Shown piece by piece: positions 14,344 to 21,091 of a DNA stretch of 21,718 bases. The stretch's first letter is position 1. Each line of letters starts with the position of its first letter. This DNA comes from a virus, in IMG/VR virus record IMGVR_UViG_3300023179_000572, positions 1-21,718 of that record; one strand, 5' to 3'. Below the pieces are notes generated by a model. That model was not told the DNA's origin. It ran no database searches and saw only the letters and a list, made by a program, of their open reading frames with translations. The translations under genes were made by a program, and so were the position numbers.

Positions 14344-14871
14344 ATGCCCAAAAAGAAATCAGAACATTATGTAAACAACAAAGAGTTACTTGAAGCATTA
14401 ATTGTTTATAGAACTAAAGTTGAAGCATCATATTTAAAGAAATACGATAAAGATTTAAAAAAGCAACCCAAAGAAGAGCGAGCAAAGCACTGGGAAGGTA
14501 AACCATCCATTTCTAACTATCTGGGCGAGTGCTTTCTTAAAATCGCCACGCATCTTTCATATAAACCGAACTTTGTTAACTATATGTTTCGGGATGATAT
14601 GATTTCTGATGGTATTGAAAACTGCGTTCAATATATTCATAACTTTGACCCCGCAAAGTCAACTAATCCATTTGCTTATTTTACTCAAATCATTCATTAT
14701 GCTTTTCTTCGTCGTATTCAGAAAGAGAAAAAACAACTAGAAATCAAGACCAAGATCATTGAACGCACTGGTTTTGATGAGGTTATGGTTGTTGATGATA
14801 GCTTGCTTTCTGGCAGTAGTTCGGACTATAATAGCATTAAAGATAACATCTCTTATAGAAATAATCGATGA
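14344..14871 (+). CDS. gp55: Late-transcription sigma factor gp55
   Basis: Small sigma-like protein that redirects host core polymerase to TATAAATA late promoters. It has 175 residues (T4 185). It shares with T4 gp55 the opening YVNNKELLEALI, the central MISDGIENCVQYIHNFDPAKSTNPFAYFTQIIHYAFLRRIQKEKK (sigma region 2-like, core and -10 binding) and a following basic helix. The C-terminus (SSDYNSIKDNISYRNNR) does not show the hydrophobic/acidic clamp-binding tail of T4 gp55 (SLDFLYE-type). The gene has its own sigma-70 promoter and overlaps gene 47 by ATGA. Confidence 0.94.
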   Translation: MPKKKSEHYVNNKELLEALIVYRTKVEASYLKKYDKDLKKQPKEERAKHWEGKPSISNYLGECFLKIATHLSYKPNFVNYMFRDDMISDGIENCVQYIHNFDPAKSTNPFAYFTQIIHYAFLRRIQKEKKQLEIKTKIIERTGFDEVMVVDDSLLSGSSSDYNSIKDNISYRNNR

Positions 14872-15905
14872 AGATTGCTATTCTGACGGACACCCACTAT
14901 GGGGCAAGAAAAGGTTCAAAATATATTCATGATTATTTTGAACTGTTTTATAGTGAAGTGTTTTTTCCTGCTCTTAAAAAATATGGGATAGAAGTAGTTA
15001 TTCATATGGGTGATACTTTTGATAGTCGTAGATCAATTGATTATCAAAGTCTTGAATGGGCAAAAAGAGTTGTATTTGAACCTTTGCAAGATTATGAGGT
15101 TCATATGATTGTTGGTAATCATGATTGTTACTACAAGAATACCAATAGTGTTAACTCTCCAAGTTTGCTTCTTCAAACTTATCCAAATATTAAAACTTAT
15201 AGTTCCCCACAAACTATTAAAGTTGGTGATTTAGATATTTTAATGGTTCCTTGGATTTGTAGCGAGAACTATGATGAAACTTTAAAGCAGATTAAAAAGA
15301 CCAAAGCAAAAGTTGCGATGGGTCATCTTGAACTTCAAGGGTTTCTTGTAAATCGAAACCTGATTATGGAAGAGCACGGAACTGACCCTAAAGTTTTTGA
15401 TAAGTTTGATAAAGTATTTTCTGGTCATTATCATACTCGTTCAAATAATGGGAAGATTTTCTATTTGGGAAATCCTTATGAAATGTTTTGGACTGATGTG
15501 AATGATACAAGAGGATTTCATATTTTTGATACGGAAACCCTTACCCATACACCAGTTAATAATCCTCATAAATTATTTTTTAACATTTATTATGAAGATA
15601 CTCCATATCAGTTATTTGATGCATCGGAATATGAGAATAAGATTGTAAGAGTGATTGTTCGTAAAAAATCTAGACCAAAGGATTTTGAAAGGTTTATTGA
15701 TAAGTTATATACTGCTGGTATTCAAGAACTTAAGATTGTTGAAAACTTTGAAATACAAGAAAGTGAAGAATTTGAAATTGATGAAGAAGAAAATACACTT
15801 TCTATTTTGAATAGATATATTGATGAGTCTGATTTTAATTTAGACAAAAACCTAATTAAAGGAATCTTTCAAGATTTATATAAACAAGCTTGCGAAGTCG
15901 AATAA
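14868..15905 (+). CDS. gp47: Recombination nuclease subunit gp47 (Mre11/SbcD-like)
   Basis: Metallophosphoesterase subunit of the gp46/gp47 complex, which resects DNA ends for recombination-dependent replication and host DNA breakdown. It has 345 residues (T4 339). The metal-binding motifs are in order: LTDTHYG (D8, H10), HMGDTFDSR (D49), VGNHDC (N84, H85), a GHLELQG segment and SGHYHTRS. The C-terminal 100 residues, acidic and helical (ESEEFEIDEEEN), should bind the gp46 coiled-coil base. It starts inside the gp55 stop (ATGA) and ends in a TAATG overlap with the next gene. Confidence 0.96.
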   Translation: MKIAILTDTHYGARKGSKYIHDYFELFYSEVFFPALKKYGIEVVIHMGDTFDSRRSIDYQSLEWAKRVVFEPLQDYEVHMIVGNHDCYYKNTNSVNSPSLLLQTYPNIKTYSSPQTIKVGDLDILMVPWICSENYDETLKQIKKTKAKVAMGHLELQGFLVNRNLIMEEHGTDPKVFDKFDKVFSGHYHTRSNNGKIFYLGNPYEMFWTDVNDTRGFHIFDTETLTHTPVNNPHKLFFNIYYEDTPYQLFDASEYENKIVRVIVRKKSRPKDFERFIDKLYTAGIQELKIVENFEIQESEEFEIDEEENTLSILNRYIDESDFNLDKNLIKGIFQDLYKQACEVE

Positions 15906-16180
15906 TGTATCTTCTTACTCTTAAAGATCAAAAAGAAGATGGTGCTTATGCCGTTCAAAATCGATACGGTGAGAAAGTTCTTTTTCTTTTTGAGGAGGAA
16001 GATGATGCGGTTAGATATGCCTTAATGCTTAAGGATCAAGAAGAATCAGAAATGGATGTAGTAGAAGTTGATGATGCACTTGCCATAATGACTTGTAAGA
16101 GGTATAATTACAAGTATGCTGTGGTAACTCCCAACGATATCGTGATACCCCCTAAGAATGCTAGTATTTCACAAGATTAA
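15905..16180 (+). CDS. DUF3110-like protein between genes 47 and 46
   Basis: 91 residues from the ATG at 15905, which overlaps the gp47 stop (TAATG); an in-frame TTG at 15890 inside gp47 is less likely. MYLLTLKDQ, GAYAVQNRYGEKVLFLFEEEDDAVRYALMLKDQE, VVEVDDALAIMTC and the C-terminal VVTPNDIVIPPKN follow the pattern of DUF3110, a small family I know mainly from cyanobacteria and plastids. The function of that family is unknown. The gene also overlaps gp46 by 23 bases. Its place between two subunits of one complex suggests co-regulation, perhaps a physical partner, but that is inference. It may derive from a host gene. Confidence 0.78.
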   Translation: MYLLTLKDQKEDGAYAVQNRYGEKVLFLFEEEDDAVRYALMLKDQEESEMDVVEVDDALAIMTCKRYNYKYAVVTPNDIVIPPKNASISQD

Positions 16181-17873
16181 ATGGAAAAACTTCCTCTCCA
16201 CAGGAAATCAATGGACGGAAGTTGATTTTGAAAAACATTGTATTAATTTGATTATTGGAACAAACGGCGCTGGTAAATCGACAATTCTGGATGCACTTAC
16301 GTTTGTTCTTTTTAATAAACCTTTTCGTAAGATTAATAAATCTCAACTAGTCAATACAACGAACGAAAAGGACTGTGTTGTTGAGATTGAGTTCTCTATC
16401 AATAGTAGAGATTATTTGGTTCGTCGCGGAATCAAACCAAATATTTTTGATATTGAAGTAAATGGATCTCCCCTTCATAAGGAAGCAGATGATCGAGCAA
16501 ATCAAAGAATCTTAGAAGATAATATTTTAAAAGTTAACTATAAATCTTTTACTCAAATTGTGATTTTGGGTTCAAGTACTTTTGTTCCCTTTATGCAACT
16601 TACGACTGCAAATCGTCGTGAAGTGATCGAAGATCTCTTGGATATTCGCATTTTTTCTGCAATGAATAATCTGATTAAAGATAAGATTCGTGAGAAAAAA
16701 GATCAAATTAAATCTCTTGATCTTAAGAAAAATAATCTTAAGGACAAAATAAAAATGCAGCAAGAGTTTATTGAAGAACTTGAAAATCGTGGTAATGCCA
16801 ATATAAATGCAAATAAAGAAAAGATTGCCAATTTAGATAAAGAAGTTGGTATTTATATGGTGGAAAATGCCATGACAGAAGAGCAGATTTTTACTTTTAC
16901 TAAAGAGCAAGAGGAAGTGATTGGTGCTGATGATAAGTTAGTAAAACTCAACAATCTTAAAGGTAAAATTTCTCAGAAAGTATTAGTCATTACGAAAGAG
17001 CATAAGTTTTTTACTGAGAATACGGTCTGCCCCACTTGTACTCAGACTATTGAGGAAGAGTTTCGGTTAAATAGAATTACAGACGCTCAAAATAAAGCAA
17101 AGGAACTCCAGAAAGGTTTTCAAGAACTTGAGGAGACTATCAAGTTAGAACAGGAACGAGAGCGTCAATTCACAGTTCTATCTAAGGAGATTACGAAACT
17201 CAATCATGAGATTTCTCAAAACAATACTCGGATTTCCCTCAACCAGAGACAAATACGAGACCTTGAATCTGAAATTCAAACTATTACCCAAAACCTTGCA
17301 AACAGAAATACTGAGCATGAGAAGTTAGAAGAATTTCAAACCAATCTCCAAAAAACATTCGAAGACCTTTCAAAGAAAAAAGAAGAAATAGTTTATTACG
17401 ATTTTGCCTATTCCTTACTCAAGGACGATGGCGTTAAAACGAAGATCATTAAGAAATATCTTCCGTTCATAAATCAACAGGTAAATCGTTATCTTCAAAT
17501 GATGGATTTTTATATTAATTTTCATCTCGATGAAGAGTTTAATGAAACGGTAAAATCACCCATTCACGAAGATTTCTCATACTCCTCTTTTTCTGAAGGA
17601 GAAAAGGCAAGAATTGATTTGAGTTTGTTGTTTGCTTGGCGCGAAATTGCAAGAGTCAAAAATTCAGTAAATTGTAATATTCTTTTATTTGATGAAGTTT
17701 TTGACTCTTCTCTTGATGGTTTTGGTGCGGATGAATTTTTAAAAATTATTAGATATGTTGTTAAGGATACTAATGTTTTTGTAATTTCTCACAAAACAGA
17801 TCTTCAGGATAAGTTTGATTCTACAATTAAATTTGAAAAGAAAAATGGGTTTTCATATAAGACAGAATTATAG
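16158..17873 (+). CDS. gp46: Recombination nuclease ATPase subunit gp46 (Rad50/SbcC-like)
   Basis: SMC-like ATPase that forms the end-processing complex with gp47. It has 571 residues (T4 560). Walker A GTNGAGKS (34-41) and FTQIVILGSSTFVPFMQLTTANRREVIEDLL lie in the N-terminal lobe. Coiled coils run about 165-285 and 300-410 on either side of a zinc hook CPTC (291-294). The C-terminal lobe has LKDDGVKTKIIKKYLPFINQQVN, the signature SFSEGEKAR (477-485), Walker B LLFDEVFD (509-516) and the switch-His region VISHK. The ATG at 16158 lies inside the DUF3110-like gene; an ATG in the same frame with KIKWKNFLSTG following is typical. Confidence 0.97.
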   Translation: MLVFHKIKWKNFLSTGNQWTEVDFEKHCINLIIGTNGAGKSTILDALTFVLFNKPFRKINKSQLVNTTNEKDCVVEIEFSINSRDYLVRRGIKPNIFDIEVNGSPLHKEADDRANQRILEDNILKVNYKSFTQIVILGSSTFVPFMQLTTANRREVIEDLLDIRIFSAMNNLIKDKIREKKDQIKSLDLKKNNLKDKIKMQQEFIEELENRGNANINANKEKIANLDKEVGIYMVENAMTEEQIFTFTKEQEEVIGADDKLVKLNNLKGKISQKVLVITKEHKFFTENTVCPTCTQTIEEEFRLNRITDAQNKAKELQKGFQELEETIKLEQERERQFTVLSKEITKLNHEISQNNTRISLNQRQIRDLESEIQTITQNLANRNTEHEKLEEFQTNLQKTFEDLSKKKEEIVYYDFAYSLLKDDGVKTKIIKKYLPFINQQVNRYLQMMDFYINFHLDEEFNETVKSPIHEDFSYSSFSEGEKARIDLSLLFAWREIARVKNSVNCNILLFDEVFDSSLDGFGADEFLKIIRYVVKDTNVFVISHKTDLQDKFDSTIKFEKKNGFSYKTEL

Positions 17874-17874
17874 G

Positions 17875-17893
17875 ATACTTTCTAAACTGGACT
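17875..17893 (+). repeat. Boundary motif, copy 1 (after gene 46)
   Basis: ATACTTTCTAAACTGGACT begins one base after the gene 46 stop. It shares the core ACTT-Y-Y-Y-AAACTG with copies at 18772-18790 and 21003-21021, each lying directly behind a stop codon. Confidence 0.6.
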
Positions 17894-17895
17894 TC

Positions 17896-17924
17896 TTGAC
17901 TTCTGTAAATATAGATAGTAGTGT
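17896..17924 (+). promoter_or_regulatory. Weak possible sigma-70 promoter after gene 46
   Basis: TTGACT (17896-17901) is a good -35, followed after 17 bases by TAGTGT, which has only the TA...T skeleton of a -10. It would drive the small basic ORF at 17946. Speculative. Confidence 0.25.
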
Positions 17925-17945
17925 GTCCTCACAAGCACAAGACGA

Positions 17946-18083
17946 ATGAACACCCCAAACTGGCAACACCACTCTAAAAAGGAGCAGAAGCGGAAACTCA
18001 AACCACAAGCACTCCGACAAGCAAAGGCACGTCGCCAAGCACTCAAGAAGCGTCTCCAAACGGGGACGCTTCTTATTTTATAA
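17946..18083 (+). CDS. Small very basic protein, possibly real
   Basis: 45 codons starting ATG, giving MNTPNWQHHSKKEQKRKLKP, then QALRQAKARRQALKKRLQ and a hydrophobic end TLLIL. Almost half the residues are Lys, Arg or Gln, with QAxxxAKARRQA helix periodicity, as in small nucleic-acid-binding peptides. I see no clear ribosome site. The last 13 codons coincide with a strong terminator hairpin (18045-18074) and the stop lies in a late promoter octamer, so the base composition at the end is explained by these signals. The ordered, codon-like composition before that favours a real gene. The alternative is a non-coding 3' region of gene 46. Confidence 0.45.
   Translation: MNTPNWQHHSKKEQKRKLKPQALRQAKARRQALKKRLQTGTLLIL
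18045..18080 (+). terminator. Terminator hairpin at the end of the small basic ORF
   Basis: AAGAAGCGTCTCC (18045-18057) pairs with GGGGACGCTTCTT (18062-18074) around AAAC: a 13-bp stem with one T-G wobble, then ATTTTA. It is one of the longest stems in the window. The T-run is short but the stem is strong. It ends transcription just before the late promoter at 18079. Confidence 0.82.
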
Positions 18084-18086
18084 ATA
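18079..18086 (+). promoter_or_regulatory. Consensus T4 late promoter before the 18106 gene
   Basis: Exact TATAAATA, overlapping the stop of the small basic ORF (TAA 18081-18083), directly after the terminator and 20 bases before the next ATG. It marks the following gene as late, as expected for a virion protein. Confidence 0.82.
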
Positions 18087-18105
18087 ACTAAAAAGTTTTA
18101 AAAAA

Positions 18106-18768
18106 ATGAGAGATCAAGAAATTATCGGACTTTGGGAAGCTTACCAACAAGTTCATTCTCAAGTAGAAGAAGTAGAACAACTTGATGAAGATGATGCATA
18201 CGATAGAAATCGTAGAAGAGCAGCACAAAGGGCACAAGCAAGAAACGAAGCAAGAGCAAGGGGACAAACTGGTTCTGTTCCTGGCGTAGGTTATGTATCT
18301 CCTAGACCAGAAAGAGCAACTTATACTGATTCTGCTGGTGTTGTAAGACATCATACTGGTGCTAGAATGCCTAAAAAAGAAGATCAAACAGAATCATACG
18401 ATTTCTTTAACTATCTCCTAGAATACCTAGTTGCCGAAGGTTATGCTAATACCAACAAGGCAGCTCTTGCTATTATGGCAAATATGAGTGAAGAGTGGAA
18501 GCAGAGTATTGTTGAGGGTATGTTTGATTTTCTTCCAAAATCAAACATTAGTTCTCCTGGAATGTATGGAAAAAACACCGTTCTCTCTATGAAAAAGGGT
18601 GTTGAGGGAGTATCCGACAAAACTAAACCTGGCACATTTACTAAACAACCAGGTGGTTGGGATACAACAGATGCTAATAGATATAGTGATGAAAAAATCA
18701 AGCAAGGTGCTGAATCTGGTGGTGTAAATCTCGCTAATCGCAGAACAAACCCAAACAGAATACAATAA
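18106..18768 (+). CDS. Putative internal head protein with capsid-targeting-like N-terminus
   Basis: 220 residues, under an exact late promoter. The N-terminus MRDQEIIGLWE|A ends in a site fitting the gp21 rule (L-W-E|A, after E11), as in T4 capsid-targeting sequences. Then come an acidic stretch (EEVEQLDEDD), a basic Arg/Ala-rich stretch (about 33-52, RNRRRAAQRAQARNEARAR), and a module at 99-137 containing FNYLLEYLVAEGYANT and AIMANMSEEWKQSIVE, which ends in a second possible site (I-V-E|G). From memory, similar 'EGYA-T...AxxIMANMSEEW' modules recur in hypothetical proteins of T4-like cyanophages, but I cannot check this. The C-terminal 75 residues are polar and likely disordered. I infer a packaged DNA-binding protein. 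No homologue with known function. Confidence 0.8.
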   Translation: MRDQEIIGLWEAYQQVHSQVEEVEQLDEDDAYDRNRRRAAQRAQARNEARARGQTGSVPGVGYVSPRPERATYTDSAGVVRHHTGARMPKKEDQTESYDFFNYLLEYLVAEGYANTNKAALAIMANMSEEWKQSIVEGMFDFLPKSNISSPGMYGKNTVLSMKKGVEGVSDKTKPGTFTKQPGGWDTTDANRYSDEKIKQGAESGGVNLANRRTNPNRIQ

Positions 18769-18771
18769 TAA

Positions 18772-18790
18772 CCACTTCTCAAACTGGCAC
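18772..18790 (+). repeat. Boundary motif, copy 2 (after the 18106 gene)
   Basis: CCACTTCTCAAACTGGCAC begins 4 bases after the stop. It matches the copy at 21003-21021 at 16 of 19 positions. It is followed 3 bases later by a terminator hairpin. Confidence 0.7.
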
Positions 18791-18793
18791 ACT

Positions 18794-18819
18794 AGAGGGT
18801 TTCATCACCCTCTTTTTTT
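18794..18819 (+). terminator. Rho-independent terminator after the 18106 gene
   Basis: AGAGGGT (18794-18800), TTCATC loop, ACCCTCT (18807-18813), then a run of T to 18819. A perfect 7-bp stem. Confidence 0.88.
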
Positions 18820-18820
18820 G

Positions 18821-18826
18821 TATGAT
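18821..18826 (+). promoter_or_regulatory. Possible -10 element before the CobT-like gene
   Basis: TATGAT, preceded by TTG, lies immediately after the terminator T-run, the same arrangement as TTGTATAAT before the cobS-like gene. No convincing -35 is visible, so the call is weak. It is 22 bases before the ATG at 18848. Confidence 0.3.
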
Positions 18827-18847
18827 GGTTCTATACGAATCAAACTA

Positions 18848-21001
18848 ATGCCCTTCAATCACGAAATCAAGTCTCAACTCGCCAAGCTTCTTGCCACCGA
18901 AGACATCATAGTTGAACATAAAAAAGTAGAAACTGCCTGCTTTAATGTTCATACTCGTGTTCTGACTCTGCCGATGTGGGAAAAGGCAAGTGATAATATC
19001 TATACGATGCTCGTCCTTCATGAAATTTCCCATTCTTTGTGGACCCCCGATATTGATTGGACTAAAGATTATAAAATTCCAGGACAATTTGTAAATATTG
19101 TAGAAGACGCTCGTATTGAAAAACTTTGTAAAAGGAAGTATCCAGGTTCTCCTAAAAGTTTTTACGCTGGTTATAAGGAACTTGCCGATAACGATTTCTT
19201 CCAAATCAAAGACGATAAACTAGAAACTTATAATCTTGCTGACCGTGCAAACCTGTGGTTCAAGATTGGCAACTATATTGATATTCCTATTGAGCGTGGC
19301 GAAGAGACTGAAATCATCAATTTGATTGCCAACACTGAAACCTTTGCTGATGTCCTGGTGGCAGCAGAAGCACTCTATAAGTATTGTAAGCGAGCACAAC
19401 AAGAACAAGTAAAAACCAACCTGGATAACCTGGAAGCACAACAAAGTGGTGCTGATAATCAACCTGCTTCTGATTTCACCGACCAGCAGGAAGGTGATAA
19501 CGACCAACCCAAGTCAAATTCTTCCGAAGGATCCGCTTCTAATGAAACCACCCCCAAAATGAGTGAAACTACCCCAGAAATGGGTGGTGGTGAGAAGAAT
19601 AAAGATCCTGAAGTGAAGACGATGGACTCTCTGGAAGAGGCACTGAAAGAACTTATCAATAATAGTGGTCCTGAAAATGTTTATTTGGAACTGCCTAAAC
19701 TTGACCTGAAAAAAGTGATCGTTCCGAATGTTGATATTCATTCTCGGTGTAAAGAATCTTGGGATTCTTATTCGGAAAATACTGAATATAAGTATGAAGA
19801 TCTTTTTGGTGAGGTGGATAATCAGTTTGTAGAGTTCAAGCGTTCAGTGCAAAAGGAAGTCAACTATCTAGTCAAAGAGTTTGAGTGTCGCAAGGCAGCA
19901 GACTCCTATGCCCGTGCTACAACTGCCCGCACTGGTGTTCTGGATTGCACCAAACTTCATACCTACAAATACAATGAAGATCTTTTCAAAAAGGTTACAA
20001 CTCTTGCTGATGGTAAGAATCATGGTCTGATATTTGTTTTGGACTGGTCTGGTTCAATGGGTAATGTAATGCTTGATACTGTTAAGCAACTCTTTAATCT
20101 TGTCTGGTTCTGCAAAAAAGTTGCAATTCCGTTTGAGGTTTATGCTTTCACAACTGACTATCCTCGTGTTTCTTATGATGATAATAGTAAAGCAAATTTT
20201 CGGGAACTTGCCTATGAGAAAAAAGATGGACTGATTCAGGTTGGTGAGTGGTTTTCGATGATGAATCTCTTAACTAGTCAAGTAAATGTCAAAACTTTGG
20301 AAGAACAAATGAAGAATATCTTTCGCCTTGCCTATTCTTTTGGTCGTAATTTTTATTCCCGTTACCCTATTCCTTTGGGTCTTTCTCTTTCGGGCACTCC
20401 TTTGAATGAAGCACTCATTTCTCTTCATCAAATTTTGCCTAAGTTCCAGAAAGAGAATAAACTCCAAAAAGTTCAGTGTGTGATTCTGACTGACGGTGAA
20501 GCGTGTGGTATTAAGTATCATCGTGAAGTCAGGCGTCATTGGGAAGATGGTCCTTATTTGGGAACTTCTCATATTGGTCCTAATGCTTTTATTCGAGACC
20601 GAAATACTGGAAATACTTATTCTTGTGATGTTGATTGGTGGGAGTTTACTGACCTTCTCCTTCATAATCTGAGGGATAACTTTATCAATATTAACTTCAT
20701 TGGTATTCGTGTTCTAGAATCCCGTGATGCTAACAATTTTATTCGTCGTTATTGTGGGTATTATGGTCCAGAACACGACAAGGTGATGGGTTCTTGGAAA
20801 AAAGAAAAGGCATTTACCATCAAGAAGTCTGGATATCATTCATACTTTGGTCTTTCTGCAAACGTCTTATCTCAGGATACTGAGTTTGATGTTGCTGAGG
20901 ATGCTTCTAAGGCACAAATCAAATCTGCTTTTGTAAAGAGTCTTAAATCTAAAAAAATGAACAAAAAGATTCTTGGGGAGTTTATGGAACTTGTCGCCTG
21001 A
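18848..21001 (+). CDS. CobT-like protein: HExxH metallopeptidase-like domain plus C-terminal VWA domain
   Basis: 717 residues from the ATG at 18848; an in-frame TTG at 18818 lies in the terminator T-run and is less likely. An N-terminal zincin-like segment has VLHEISHSLW (H58, E59, H62) followed by IVEDARIEKL (86-91 core), the order seen in VWA-linked metallopeptidase-like proteins. A Gln/Ser/Glu-rich low-complexity linker spans about 185-275. The C-terminal VWA domain has the MIDAS DWSGSMG (D399, S401, S403), a Thr in SGTPLNEAL and Asp in ILTDGEA. CobT of the aerobic cobaltochelatase and related VWA proteins work with a MoxR/CobS AAA+ ATPase, and such a gene follows directly. The substrate is unknown; CobN is not seen here. 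Confidence 0.87.
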   Translation: MPFNHEIKSQLAKLLATEDIIVEHKKVETACFNVHTRVLTLPMWEKASDNIYTMLVLHEISHSLWTPDIDWTKDYKIPGQFVNIVEDARIEKLCKRKYPGSPKSFYAGYKELADNDFFQIKDDKLETYNLADRANLWFKIGNYIDIPIERGEETEIINLIANTETFADVLVAAEALYKYCKRAQQEQVKTNLDNLEAQQSGADNQPASDFTDQQEGDNDQPKSNSSEGSASNETTPKMSETTPEMGGGEKNKDPEVKTMDSLEEALKELINNSGPENVYLELPKLDLKKVIVPNVDIHSRCKESWDSYSENTEYKYEDLFGEVDNQFVEFKRSVQKEVNYLVKEFECRKAADSYARATTARTGVLDCTKLHTYKYNEDLFKKVTTLADGKNHGLIFVLDWSGSMGNVMLDTVKQLFNLVWFCKKVAIPFEVYAFTTDYPRVSYDDNSKANFRELAYEKKDGLIQVGEWFSMMNLLTSQVNVKTLEEQMKNIFRLAYSFGRNFYSRYPIPLGLSLSGTPLNEALISLHQILPKFQKENKLQKVQCVILTDGEACGIKYHREVRRHWEDGPYLGTSHIGPNAFIRDRNTGNTYSCDVDWWEFTDLLLHNLRDNFININFIGIRVLESRDANNFIRRYCGYYGPEHDKVMGSWKKEKAFTIKKSGYHSYFGLSANVLSQDTEFDVAEDASKAQIKSAFVKSLKSKKMNKKILGEFMELVA

Positions 21002-21002
21002 T

Positions 21003-21021
21003 CCACTTTCCAAACTGTCAC
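21003..21021 (+). repeat. Boundary motif, copy 3 (after the CobT-like gene)
   Basis: CCACTTTCCAAACTGTCAC begins two bases after the stop and is directly followed by the terminator stem. Core shared with 17875-17893 and 18772-18790. Confidence 0.7.
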
Positions 21022-21050
21022 GGGGGGTACTTGAATGCCCCCTCTTTTTC
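21022..21050 (+). terminator. Terminator after the CobT-like gene, with a promoter -35 in its loop
   Basis: GGGGGG (21022-21027) pairs with CCCCC (21038-21042) around a loop of about 10 bases, then TCTTTTTCTT. The loop contains TTGAAT, which is also the -35 of the next promoter. Confidence 0.8.
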
Positions 21051-21059
21051 TTGTATAAT
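21031..21059 (+). promoter_or_regulatory. Sigma-70-type promoter before the cobS-like gene
   Basis: TTGAAT (21031-21036), a 17-base spacer, and a perfect TATAAT (21054-21059). It lies 33 bases before the ATG. This suggests early expression by the host polymerase, unlike the late virion genes. Confidence 0.75.
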
Positions 21060-21091
21060 AACTTCAGTTAACAAACACACCTAACTACATT

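Noticed and set aside
15890-15904. TTG start for the DUF3110-like gene
   Set aside because: The ATG at 15905 overlaps the gp47 stop and begins the family-like MYLLTL sequence.
17874-17945. tRNA or structured small RNA after gene 46
   Set aside because: No cloverleaf and no stem longer than 4 bp; only the boundary motif and a weak promoter are seen.
18818-18847. TTG start for the CobT-like gene
   Set aside because: It falls in the terminator T-run; the ATG at 18848 gives a more natural N-terminus.
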